From: Phycisphaerae bacterium
GTDB lineage: Bacteria > Planctomycetota > Phycisphaerae > Sedimentisphaerales > Sedimentisphaeraceae
DNA length: 64,000 nucleotides
Assembly (NCBI GenBank): GCA_027078365.1
Contig: JALWYQ010000045.1
Span: 29,984 to 93,983, forward strand
Direction of reading: 5' to 3'
Part shown: piece after piece, positions 17,652-26,400 of the stretch
Layout of the letters: every line of letters starts with the position of its first letter
Position numbering within the stretch: the first letter of the stretch is position 1
The notes under the pieces: generated by a model
The model's input: the letters and a program-made list of their open reading frames with translations, nothing else
Databases searched by the model: none
Told to the model about the DNA's origin: nothing
Translations under genes and position numbers: made by a program

Positions 17652-17680
17652 AATATACTACGAAAAACGTAGAAAGTCAA
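17652..17680 (-). promoter_or_regulatory. ald promoter with operator-like palindrome in the spacer
   Basis: On the minus strand TTGACT (17680-17675), a 17-base spacer and TATATT (17657-17652). The spacer holds the perfect palindrome CTACG-N5-CGTAG (17658-17672), a likely binding site for the Lrp/AsnC regulator. Confidence 0.7.
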
Positions 17681-17847
17681 CGGTTGTTGCTATTTTTTAG
17701 AAAATAAATCTTGTCGTAACTCTACGCTAGGGTTATTTGCATCCAAGAAGCTCTCTTTTTATCATAACTCTTTAGTTGTGCCGATATTACCAATAGTGTT
17801 TAAAGTTGGAAATTCCAATTAATCTTTCTTAGAGTCAAAGGATTACG

Positions 17848-20070
17848 ATGAAAGAAGTCTTTAAAAAATTAATAATGCGATTTATATCAAACAAGAGCTA
17901 TGTAGGCTCAAGTAAGAGCCGTTTGGCAAAAGATATGGGAATTTCCAGTGAAGACAATGCTGCATTTAGTGCCGCTTTTGATGAATTGAGAAATGACAAC
18001 CAAATCCGTATCAAGCGAGGCCTGATAGGGTTGCCCAAGATGCCAAGTACTGTTACAGGGGTATTTCGGAGCACCAAAAAGGGTTTTGGTTTTGTAGTTC
18101 CTGATAAGCTTAATTCGAGCGGTGATTTGTTTATCCCTGCAGAACATACTCTAAACGCTATGGATGGTGATATTGTCGTTGCAAAAACTAGAAGACGTAG
18201 CGTTCGTGGTGGGATTAATCGCGCATCTGGAGAGATTCTAAAGATTCTTGAAAGGGCAAAAGACACATTTACTGGAACGCTAAAAAAGGAAAAAGGGCTT
18301 TGGATAATAGAACCAGATGGCAAAGATTTTAAATCTTACGTTATCGTAGATGATATAACGGCTAAAGGTGCCAAGGTTGATGATAAGGTCGCATTTGACA
18401 TTATTGAATATCCTAGCGAGCGATATCCAGCAAGAGGCGTAATTACAGAAGTTCTTGGTAAAAGTGGCCAGTATGATGCAGAATTGAAAGCGATTGTGCG
18501 CAGCTATTCTTTAGCAGGAGACTTTAGTAGTGAATGTATTGCGCAGGCGAGGCAAGCAAGCAAAGATTTTGCAAACGCTCAGTCACAGGGCGAATACGAA
18601 GATATAACTGATGAATTATTGATTACAATCGACCCTCCCGACGCTAAAGATTTTGATGATGCTATAAGCCTATCAAAAGATGACGACGGCAATTATGTTC
18701 TTGGTGTCCATATTGCAGACGTATCTCGATTTATACCTCTAGACTCACCGCTAGATATTGAGGCAAGAAAACGAGGCAACAGCGTCTATTTGCCAGGCAA
18801 GGTAATACCGATGTTGCCAGAAATACTTAGTAACGGAATCTGTTCTCTCCAACCAGACCAACCTCGATACGCCAAGAGTGTTTACATAACCTATGACACT
18901 GAAGGCAAGGTTATTGCCACATCATTTGCTAATAGTCTTATCAAGAGCAAGGCTCGTCTTAGCTACTTACAGGCTGATGCAGCAATAAAGGGCGAAGCTG
19001 GTGAGCTCAGCGCAGAAGTAGTTGCTCTTTTAAAAGAGATGGACACTCTTGCAAGAGTCATTGAAGATAAACGCACGAAAGAGGGAATGCTTCACCTCGA
19101 TTTACACGAAACAGAATTGATAATGGATGATGATGGTAAGGTTATTGACGCGCAGCCGGCGGAGAACTGTTACCCGCATACAATAATCGAGATGTTTATG
19201 GTTGAAGCAAACGTTGCCGTTGCGCAGATGTTGAACAATTATGACATTGCATTTATCCGGCGAGTACATCCAGACCCTGATCCATTCAGTGTTAATGCGG
19301 TATCTAGTTTTGCTACGATTTCAGGGTTGCGCGTGCCAAAGAGTATGGATAGAAGAGATATTCAGGCATTGCTAGATAAAGTGCGCGGGAGCGAGCTTGA
19401 ATATCCAATCAATAAGTTTATATTGCGTAGCTTTGAAAAAGCCCATTATTCTCCATTGAATATGGGCCATTACGCATTGGCTTCAAGGCATTACTGCCAC
19501 TTTACCAGCCCGATTAGACGCTATGCCGACTTAACGATTCATAGACTTTTCCAGTGTTATATTGATGGAAAATTAGATAAGCCTAATGTTGATGAGGTCC
19601 TTTCGGAAGCTAAGCTTATTGAGATTGGACGAAACATTAGCGATTGTGAAGTCAAGGCCGCTGATGCTGAAAGGGAGCTGAAAAAGGTCTTAATCCTTGA
19701 GATGCTAAGTGAAAAGATTGGAGACACGATGAGTACTGTTGTCTCTGGTGTTACGAAGTTTGGGGTTTTTGTTCAATGCTTAAAATTTGGCATTGAAGGG
19801 CTTATTTCACTTGAGGCACTTGGCAACGACCAATGGCAGTACCAAGAAAACTCTCAATCGGTTGTTGGCAAACTATCAGGTAAAAAGATTTCCCTTGGTA
19901 TGGCGATAGAAGTTCGTATTGTAAGCGTTAATGTCGCTGGAAGGCATTTAGATGTTGCTCCCGTTGAGCCAATTGTCTCTCGAGATGACATTCTCAAGAA
20001 GAAAAAGAAAAAATCTAAAAAGCTAAAACGTAAGCTAACAAAGAAATTTAGAAAAAAGAGCAAAAGGTAG
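17848..20070 (+). CDS. rnr: Ribonuclease R
   Basis: RNase R is a processive 3'-5' exoribonuclease. The 740-aa protein has an N-terminal helical and cold-shock-like region (GVFRSTKKGFGFVVPD, about 71-86), the RNB catalytic domain beginning DPPDAKDFDDAISL (metal-binding aspartates, about 265-278) and GHYALASRHYCHFTSPIRRYAD, then an S1 domain and a very basic lysine-rich tail (KKKKKKSKKLKRK). The tail is typical of RNase R and absent from RNase II. An AAAGGA site precedes the ATG. Single-gene unit ending at a terminator. Confidence 0.96.
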   Translation: MKEVFKKLIMRFISNKSYVGSSKSRLAKDMGISSEDNAAFSAAFDELRNDNQIRIKRGLIGLPKMPSTVTGVFRSTKKGFGFVVPDKLNSSGDLFIPAEHTLNAMDGDIVVAKTRRRSVRGGINRASGEILKILERAKDTFTGTLKKEKGLWIIEPDGKDFKSYVIVDDITAKGAKVDDKVAFDIIEYPSERYPARGVITEVLGKSGQYDAELKAIVRSYSLAGDFSSECIAQARQASKDFANAQSQGEYEDITDELLITIDPPDAKDFDDAISLSKDDDGNYVLGVHIADVSRFIPLDSPLDIEARKRGNSVYLPGKVIPMLPEILSNGICSLQPDQPRYAKSVYITYDTEGKVIATSFANSLIKSKARLSYLQADAAIKGEAGELSAEVVALLKEMDTLARVIEDKRTKEGMLHLDLHETELIMDDDGKVIDAQPAENCYPHTIIEMFMVEANVAVAQMLNNYDIAFIRRVHPDPDPFSVNAVSSFATISGLRVPKSMDRRDIQALLDKVRGSELEYPINKFILRSFEKAHYSPLNMGHYALASRHYCHFTSPIRRYADLTIHRLFQCYIDGKLDKPNVDEVLSEAKLIEIGRNISDCEVKAADAERELKKVLILEMLSEKIGDTMSTVVSGVTKFGVFVQCLKFGIEGLISLEALGNDQWQYQENSQSVVGKLSGKKISLGMAIEVRIVSVNVAGRHLDVAPVEPIVSRDDILKKKKKKSKKLKRKLTKKFRKKSKR

Positions 20071-20098
20071 GCTTTGGGTGGATAACATATCATCAGAT

Positions 20099-20135
20099 AA
20101 AAAAAGAGGCGAATCTTTTGATTCGTCTCTTTAAT
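20099..20135. terminator. Terminator shared by rnr and PEP-CTERM gene 1
   Basis: AAAGAGGCGAATC pairs with GATTCGTCTCTTT around a short loop, with an A-run on one side and TTTAATT on the other. Near-identical hairpins follow each of the other PEP-CTERM genes. Confidence 0.9.
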
Positions 20136-20157
20136 TGCTTTTAATGCTTTATAGAAC

Positions 20158-21006
20158 TTATGCACGTCGTCTGCGCAGTACAAGAGAGCCAATGCCCAAA
20201 AGAGTCAATGTAATTGGTTCAGGGACTTCGCTAATTTCGTATGTGTCAACTTCAAAATCCGTTGAAGCGCCGCTGTCCATACCAAAGTAGGTGTAGGGTG
20301 CGCCGTTATTGTAGTCGTGATAATTCGCCCAAGTACCATCTATCGCAACGCTACTCATATTGTCAATGTATAGATGAGCATCGCGAATACCGTCTGCGTT
20401 TGAGGCACTCAGATCCAAAACGATATTATGCCAAACCCCAAGAGAGAAAGGAACGCTAACACTTTGGCCAAAGAGTGTAATCTCGAGATAATCATCCGGA
20501 TCAGAGGCTGTAGCAAAACCATTGCCGTTACCATCTCTAGCCATTATATCGATAGCACGCAAGCCAGCCTTGAAAGTTGGATTACTAGATTTGCCTTCAA
20601 GGAGAAAGGCTCTAAAAACTCTGGTATTAGCGTTGGCGGTATAGTCGTTAATCTTAATCTTTGTTCGTAATTGATATGAAATGCTTCCATCTGCAGTGTC
20701 AAAACCAAGCTCTGTTACTTGATGATGGGTAGATGGGTCATGTTCACCAGTAAAATAAACCCTGCTGTAACAATTTGTGCTTGAGATAGGAGTAGCCATA
20801 TCAACAACCCAAGAGTCACTTGTTTGGCTAATAGCGGCACCAGCGTTGTTGTAAACCCAGAATTCTGAGCCATTGCCTTCATCAACGATAGAGCCTATGT
20901 CATCAGGTAGACCCGCCGCTGCGCTTCCAGCATTGTAAAACATACCCGCATCAACAGTATTAACTACCAGCAATAAAACTAACAATTGAATTGCCTTCTT
21001 CACCAC
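20158..21006 (-). CDS. PEP-CTERM sorting-domain protein, paralogue 1 (divergent)
   Basis: A 282-aa secreted protein with an N-terminal signal peptide (VKKAIQLLVLLLVVNTVDAG), a beta-rich body like a concanavalin/LamG jelly-roll (SLGVWHNIVLDLSAS, DAHLYIDN) and the C-terminal tail VPEPITLTLLGIGSLVLRRRRA: sorting motif, membrane helix, arginine cluster. Exosortase is expected to cut at or near the PEP motif. It is only distantly similar to the next three paralogues but has the same architecture and 3' terminator. Start is GTG with AAGGAG upstream. Specific role unknown. Confidence 0.93.
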   Translation of the reverse strand: MVKKAIQLLVLLLVVNTVDAGMFYNAGSAAAGLPDDIGSIVDEGNGSEFWVYNNAGAAISQTSDSWVVDMATPISSTNCYSRVYFTGEHDPSTHHQVTELGFDTADGSISYQLRTKIKINDYTANANTRVFRAFLLEGKSSNPTFKAGLRAIDIMARDGNGNGFATASDPDDYLEITLFGQSVSVPFSLGVWHNIVLDLSASNADGIRDAHLYIDNMSSVAIDGTWANYHDYNNGAPYTYFGMDSGASTDFEVDTYEISEVPEPITLTLLGIGSLVLRRRRA

Positions 21007-21093
21007 TTTTGCTCCTTGAAAAAACTGAACATTAAATGTTTAAAGCGAACCTGTTAGTATTTCGGTAGTTGCCCCTAGTTTGTTTATATCTAA

Positions 21094-21133
21094 TAAAAAA
21101 AAAGAGACGAATCTCTCGATTCGTCTCTTTAAT
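21094..21133 (-). terminator. Terminator after PEP-CTERM gene 2
   Basis: AAAGAGACGAATC and GATTCGTCTCTTT arms form a 13-bp perfect stem with TCTC in the loop; the A-run gives a T-run on the minus strand. Confidence 0.9.
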
Positions 21134-21155
21134 TGCTTTTCAGTGCTTCTTAGAA

Positions 21156-21989
21156 TTATGCACGACGTCTGCGAAGTAGAAGACCGCCAAGACCAAGAAT
21201 AGCAAGTGTAGCTGGTTCAGGAACTACTTCAATGTAGTCGATTGAGTATGTAGTACCTACGTCTGGATTTTGAACACCATAGCTCATCATAGCTTCTGCT
21301 CCATTGTAGTTCCAGTAGTTAGCCCATGTGATATCTTGAACTTCTTGACCATCAAGGAATACTTTTCTGTTGCGGGCTACACCAGTTGTAGCGTCAAGAG
21401 TTAGAGTAATGTCATGCCACTCGCCCAATGTGAATACTGTGTCGTATAGTTTTAGAGGGTTTGAAGCGTTGTCTGCCATTCCTGCAGCATCTGCTTTGAT
21501 TCCGATAGAAGCGATACCTTGGACAAAGCCTTGACCGCTGTCTTCGCCAACGCCTTCTCTCCAGTACATGCTGAATACACGTCTTGCAGGGTTGCCAATA
21601 AGAGCGTTATCAATTTTAACTCTCCAAGTTACTGAGTATGCAACTGATGGATCGTGAATGTTGAATCCAAGATCTGCCACTGGGTGAGTACCACCTGCAT
21701 CGTTTGTGCCCTCAAAGAAAACGCGGCTGTAGGCATTGTTGAGTGTCCAATCACTAGTAATTGGCTGTGTAACAGTGTAAGAATCAGCTTGAAGACTACT
21801 TGTAGCGTCAAGTCCACCATCATAGAACCAGAATTCAGATGCGCCAGGACCAGTAGCGTCTGTAATGCTACCTGGAGTGTCTGAATAGCCACCCTTACCA
21901 GCATCAGAACCAGCATCAAAGAACATGCCAGCATTAGCTACACTAACCAATGCCAACAACACTAACAATAATTTTACTCTCTTCATCAT
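21156..21989 (-). CDS. PEP-CTERM sorting-domain protein, paralogue 2
   Basis: Secreted protein of about 277 aa: signal peptide KRVKLLLVLLALVSVANAG, a jelly-roll-like body (GEWHDITLTLDATTG, KVFLDGQEVQDITW) and the tail VPEPATLAILGLGGLLLRRRRA. No cysteines or catalytic motif are evident. I start at 21989 (or the next ATG) because AAGGAG lies just upstream; the ORF-track start is 12 codons too early. It is closest to paralogue 4. Probably a surface or extracellular-matrix protein processed by the exosortase encoded at 47 kb. Confidence 0.93.
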   Translation of the reverse strand: MMKRVKLLLVLLALVSVANAGMFFDAGSDAGKGGYSDTPGSITDATGPGASEFWFYDGGLDATSSLQADSYTVTQPITSDWTLNNAYSRVFFEGTNDAGGTHPVADLGFNIHDPSVAYSVTWRVKIDNALIGNPARRVFSMYWREGVGEDSGQGFVQGIASIGIKADAAGMADNASNPLKLYDTVFTLGEWHDITLTLDATTGVARNRKVFLDGQEVQDITWANYWNYNGAEAMMSYGVQNPDVGTTYSIDYIEVVPEPATLAILGLGGLLLRRRRA

Positions 21990-22218
21990 GTTACTCCTTA
22001 AAAAATAATAAAATTTCATCACCAAACGATCTTAAGCGATATTTTCACTATCGCGAACAACCACATAAACCCTCACAAATTGAATTGCCTCCATCCATTG
22101 CAGTGTTAAGTTACAACCACCTACACCAGTGATTATACATATTTTGAGAATTTAATGCAAGGATATTATAGGTCTTTATTGCGAAATATTCGATTGCCAA
22201 GCCAAATAAGTACGACTG

Positions 22219-22254
22219 AAAAAAAGGGACGAATCTCTCGATTCGCCCCTTAAA
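22219..22254 (-). terminator. Terminator after PEP-CTERM gene 3
   Basis: AAGGGACGAATC and GATTCGCCCCTT arms (one mismatch) around TCTC, same design as its neighbours. Confidence 0.88.
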
Positions 22255-22278
22255 TTGCTTTTTTAGTGCTTCTTAGAA

Positions 22279-23127
22279 TTATGCACGACGTCTGCGAAGT
22301 AGAAGTCCACCAAGACCAAGAATAGCAAGTGTAGCTGGCTCAGGTACTGCCGCTACCTCTATGTAGTCGATTGAGTATGTAGTACCTACGTCTGGATTTT
22401 CAACACCAAAGCTCATATCAGCTTCTGCACCATTATAGTTCCAGTAAGCATCCCATGTGATATCTAGAACTTCTTGACCGTCAAGGAATACTTTTCTGCC
22501 GCGAGCACTACTTGTTGTAGCAGCATACTCAATTGTGATATCGTGCCAGTCACCCAATGTGAATACTGCACCACTATCATTACCCATGTTGTATAGTGTT
22601 AGTGGGTTTGAAGTATTGTCTGCCATACCTGGGTTAGCAGCTTTAAGTGAGATAGATGCGATACCTTGTTTGAAGCCAACACCGTAGATGTCATTACCTG
22701 TTCCTTCTCTGAAGTAGAGAGTGAACGCGCTTCTAGTTGCGTTACCGATAAGAGCACTGTCAATTTTAACTCTTGCTGTAACTGAGTAAGCAACTGATGG
22801 ATCGTGAATATCGAATCCAAGGTCTGCTACTGGGTGACTACCACCTGAATTTTGTGTGCCCTCAAAGTAAACCACGCTGTATGCATTATTTTTTGTCCAA
22901 TCGCTAGTAATTGGCTGTGTAACAGTGTAAGAATCAGCTTCAAGACTAGTTGTAGCGTCAAGCCCACCATCATAGAAGAAGAATTCAGAACCGCTACCAG
23001 CATCTACAATAGAACCTGGAGTGTCTGAGTATCCACTCTTATCAGAACCAGCGTCAAAGAACATACCAGCATTAGCTACGCTAACCAATGCCAACAAAAC
23101 TAACAATAATTTTACTCTCTTCATCAT
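22279..23127 (-). CDS. PEP-CTERM sorting-domain protein, paralogue 3
   Basis: A 282-aa secreted protein with the same signal peptide as paralogues 2 and 4, the same body and a VPEPATLAILGLGGLLLRRRRA tail. It differs by small insertions (NDIYGVGFKQG, and MGNDSGAVF before the GDWHDITIEY strand) and an extra alanine before VPEP. The AAGGAG ribosome site is identical to those of its neighbours. Differences cluster in the body, not in the ends. Function unknown. Confidence 0.93.
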   Translation of the reverse strand: MMKRVKLLLVLLALVSVANAGMFFDAGSDKSGYSDTPGSIVDAGSGSEFFFYDGGLDATTSLEADSYTVTQPITSDWTKNNAYSVVYFEGTQNSGGSHPVADLGFDIHDPSVAYSVTARVKIDSALIGNATRSAFTLYFREGTGNDIYGVGFKQGIASISLKAANPGMADNTSNPLTLYNMGNDSGAVFTLGDWHDITIEYAATTSSARGRKVFLDGQEVLDITWDAYWNYNGAEADMSFGVENPDVGTTYSIDYIEVAAVPEPATLAILGLGGLLLRRRRA

Positions 23128-23382
23128 GTTACTCCTTAAAAAATTAATAATTTTCATAACTCAAAAACTAAGACGACTCTAATAGCCGCAAACGAGCTAA
23201 GTTGGAGAGATACATCTCCTTATCGAAGCGACCCTCCACCGTCACAGATTCGATTATACGCTTTTATGGGACGTGTTGCAATAAAAAAATTACAGAAGAG
23301 TTCTATAGAAGAAGAGTTTGTTTTGTAAAATCTGCTCTGCTATGCGTGTAAATAGCTATAGTCAAAAGAGAACGAATTAAAA

Positions 23383-23418
23383 AAAGAGACGAATTTTTCA
23401 ATCCGTCTCTTTTTTTTT
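23383..23418 (-). terminator. Terminator after PEP-CTERM gene 4
   Basis: AAAGAGACGAATT and AATCCGTCTCTTT arms flanked by A- and T-runs; slightly diverged member of the four-copy terminator family. Confidence 0.88.
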
Positions 23419-23435
23419 AATTATTCTTGCTGAAA

Positions 23436-24263
23436 TTATGCACGACGCTTGCGAAGTAGAAGACCGCCAAGACCAAGAATAGCAAGTGTAGCTGGCTCAG
23501 GAACTACTTCAATGTAGTCGATTGAGTATGTAGTACCTACATCTGGATTTTGAACACCATAGCTCATCATAGCTTCTGCTCCATTGTAGTTCCAGTAGTT
23601 AGCCCATGTGATGTCTTGAACTTCAACACCATCAAGGAATACTTTTCTACTACGAGCTACACCAGTTGTAGCGTCAAGAGTTAGAGTGATATCGTGCCAC
23701 TCGCCCATTGTGAATACTGTGTCGTATAGTTTTAGAGGGTTTGAGGCATTGTCTGCCATTCCTGGAGCATCCGCTTTGATTCCGAAAGAAGCGATACCTT
23801 GCTTGAAGCCTTGACCGCTGTCTTCGCCAGTTCCTTCTCTGAAGTACATAGAGAATACGCTTCTAGATGTGCTGCCGATAAGAGCGCTATCAATCTTAAC
23901 TCTCCAAGTTACTGAGTATGCAACTGATGGATCGTGAATGTTGAATCCAAGGTTTGCTACAGGGTGGGTACCACCTGCATCGTTTGTGCCCTCAAAGAAA
24001 ACGCGGCTGTAGGCATTATTTTTTGTCCAATCACTAGTAATTGGCTGTGTAACAGTGTAAGAGTCAGCCTCAAGACTAGTTGTAGCGTCATCCCCACCGT
24101 CATAGAACCAGAATTCAGATGCGCCAGAGCCAGTAGCGTCTGTAATAGAACCTGGAGTGTCTGAGTATCCACCCTTATCAGAACCGGCATCAAAGAACAT
24201 ACCAGCATTAGCTACACTAACCAATGCCAACAACACCAACAGTAGTTTTACTCTCTTCATCAT
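23436..24263 (-). CDS. PEP-CTERM sorting-domain protein, paralogue 4
   Basis: A 275-aa protein nearly identical in layout to paralogue 2: signal peptide, body (SVTWRVKIDSALIG, GEWHDITLTLDATTGVARS) and tail VPEPATLAILGLGGLLLRKRRA, with one Arg to Lys change in the basic cluster. The start ATG has AAGGAG upstream. It is the most upstream gene of the tandem set. Each gene has its own terminator, so each is probably its own transcription unit. Confidence 0.93.
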   Translation of the reverse strand: MMKRVKLLLVLLALVSVANAGMFFDAGSDKGGYSDTPGSITDATGSGASEFWFYDGGDDATTSLEADSYTVTQPITSDWTKNNAYSRVFFEGTNDAGGTHPVANLGFNIHDPSVAYSVTWRVKIDSALIGSTSRSVFSMYFREGTGEDSGQGFKQGIASFGIKADAPGMADNASNPLKLYDTVFTMGEWHDITLTLDATTGVARSRKVFLDGVEVQDITWANYWNYNGAEAMMSYGVQNPDVGTTYSIDYIEVVPEPATLAILGLGGLLLRKRRA

Positions 24264-24589
24264 GTTACTCCTTAAAAAAATAATAGAAATTCATCACCTC
24301 ACGTTTTGAAGAATAAAGCTGCGAAATAGTCATAGTTGTGTAATCTGCCTTATCCTCTCCAGACAATAAACTACTCTATTTAGGGTACGCAAATCAATTA
24401 AAAAAGTAATAAAGACCACAATTTATTGCTGCCTAGGGCCTGCCGTACTGCAATCTTCGATATTCTCGGACGTAGGGCTCGAGTTTTACTATGCGCATTC
24501 CAAGATTATGGTTTCGATAGTCATTGTTTCCTGATTAATTGAGTCTGCTACTTGAGAGCAATTGTCATGATAGAAGAAATTAATTTGGT

Positions 24590-24617
24590 TTGACATAGTC
24601 TATGCTGTTGCTATCTT
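24590..24617 (+). promoter_or_regulatory. Candidate promoter of the TIM-barrel protein gene
   Basis: TTGACA (24590-24595), a 16-base spacer and TATCTT (24612-24617). The rest of the 441-base gap back to 24264 shows no ORF or strong repeat. Confidence 0.5.
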
Positions 24618-24704
24618 AGTGGCAGTTGGTTTTAAGGGGAGGTTAGTGAGATTTTTTTAGGGCCAAGCTGATTTGTTAAATGATAATGGAAGGGAGTTTT
24701 GGTA

Positions 24705-26339
24705 ATGAAGTTTTGTTTTGGGCTGACTAAATCTATTGCATTTGTCGCAGTCATACTAATTCTAAGCGGCGCCGTTTTGGCTATGTCTAATAGCAAGTCG
24801 GTTCACAAATCAAAGAAACAATTACAAAATTCAGATACTAGTGAGGCCATTCGTTCTATATGGCTTGACAAAGATAAAGGCGATAACATCTTAAGGGCTG
24901 CCCAAGAATTAAACTTTAATTCGGTGGTTGTTCATTGGAATAAAGAGACGACTCCAGATTTCATTAAAAGAGCTAAATCTTTTGGGTTTGATACCTACGT
25001 TTGGGTTTATCCAACGTTTCCACAGGAGGATAAAGATAAATATTCTCAGGTGATGTCCAAGCAGGAAGAGGCAATTTGGGAGAAAGAGATAAAGCTTGCT
25101 CGTGAGAATAAGCTTTTTACCAGCGATTACCAAGGCGGTGGCGAGCCGCTAGATGGCAATAAAGAGGTTTTGATTTACGATGTGCCATGCTTTCACCACA
25201 GAGAGGTGGTAGAGGATGTTGAGAGAAGGGTTAAAGATATACTGGAGAGTGCGCCAGATCTTGCTGGCATAGCCTTGGATATGTTTGGTTATAAGAATTA
25301 TCACTGTTGCTATTGTGATACTTCTAAAGAGCTGTTTGAGCAATACTACAAAAAGCACCAAGATATGGATAGGGATAGTGCTTGGGAAAAGTTTAACCTT
25401 GAGACATTGGTTGACTTCCAAAACGAGATTTGCAACTATGCAAGATCTATCAGGCCAGATGTAAAAATAACAAACCATGTTTGGCCTACTTATCTTCCAA
25501 ACCCAACATACGGAAATATGCTTGATTTAGATTATTGTGCACAGACAGCCGCTTGGTTCTTTAAGCCGTATTGGAGCGATGAGAAGATTAGTAGATATAC
25601 AAAGCTCTTCGTTAACCAAGCAAAGAAATATCACAAGCGTTCACAAGGTGTGCCGTTTATTGGTTACTACAATAGAGAAGGCTACAACGTTAAGTCTCCA
25701 GAAAGATTAGCCCACGAGGTTGATGTTATCTTATCAAGTTCTAACAGCAAGAATCTTGCGATTCATTGCTTTGGAGATATTGTCAAGACCCCCGCAGCTT
25801 TTAATGCTTTGAAAGAGGTGCTTATTAAGCACGGTATTGTAGATGTAGCGGCAACTAAAAAAAAGATAGAAGTAAAGACTATTGAACATTCATCAAAATC
25901 CACGTCTCTAGCTAGTGTTGAGATAGTTAGTTTAACTGCAGAAAACGTAGTTGTTTTGCCGCCGACTAAGAAGATATGGGATGCGGCGCATGAGGTAATC
26001 TCGATTTCGCCAACCTCAAAAGCTTGGCATGCAAAATGGAGAGTCTTTGATTCTCTGGCTATTGGGGAGTATAAAGTCCGCGCATTTCTAAAGTTAAAGG
26101 GGCAAAAAGAAGGCTATGGAATTAGATTTGGTATTTATAGCCCTAAGGCTAATAAAGAAGTGTTTAGTAAAGTTATTCGAGCTGATAAGATTCCTCAATC
26201 GGATGCTTATCAATGGGTGGACCTTGGCAAAGCTAATATAACAGATGATGCAGGAGCATATTTCTTTGCTACTAGTGGTGGTGATAATTCGTTTGATACC
26301 TTCTTTTTAAGCGAAGTTGAATTTGTTCGTGTCAAATAA
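24705..26339 (+). CDS. Secreted TIM-barrel protein, glycoside-hydrolase-like, function unknown
   Basis: A 544-aa protein with an N-terminal signal/anchor helix (MKFCFGLTKSIAFVAVILIL). Residues about 45-380 look like a TIM barrel of the glycosidase-like type: FNSVVVHWNKETTPDFIKRAKSFG, DTYVWVYP, GIALDMFGYKNYHC (a possible catalytic or ligand site), then DVKITNHVWPTY and IHCFGDIV. Residues about 430-544 are a beta domain ending in a carbohydrate-module-like strand pattern. No family can be named. I place the start at ATG 24705 because AGGGAG precedes it; the track begins at a TTG six bases earlier. Confidence 0.8.
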   Translation: MKFCFGLTKSIAFVAVILILSGAVLAMSNSKSVHKSKKQLQNSDTSEAIRSIWLDKDKGDNILRAAQELNFNSVVVHWNKETTPDFIKRAKSFGFDTYVWVYPTFPQEDKDKYSQVMSKQEEAIWEKEIKLARENKLFTSDYQGGGEPLDGNKEVLIYDVPCFHHREVVEDVERRVKDILESAPDLAGIALDMFGYKNYHCCYCDTSKELFEQYYKKHQDMDRDSAWEKFNLETLVDFQNEICNYARSIRPDVKITNHVWPTYLPNPTYGNMLDLDYCAQTAAWFFKPYWSDEKISRYTKLFVNQAKKYHKRSQGVPFIGYYNREGYNVKSPERLAHEVDVILSSSNSKNLAIHCFGDIVKTPAAFNALKEVLIKHGIVDVAATKKKIEVKTIEHSSKSTSLASVEIVSLTAENVVVLPPTKKIWDAAHEVISISPTSKAWHAKWRVFDSLAIGEYKVRAFLKLKGQKEGYGIRFGIYSPKANKEVFSKVIRADKIPQSDAYQWVDLGKANITDDAGAYFFATSGGDNSFDTFFLSEVEFVRVK

Positions 26340-26361
26340 GACTTATGGTCTGTTACATAGA

Positions 26362-26400
26362 AGACGAGTCGAGTCGTTACTGACTCGACTCGTTTTTTAA
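26362..26400 (+). terminator. Terminator embedded at the 3' end of the DHH gene
   Basis: ACGAGTCGAGTCG pairs with CGACTCGACTCGT, followed by TTTTTTAA on the plus strand. The stop codon and last codons of the opposing DHH gene lie within the hairpin. Confidence 0.88.
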
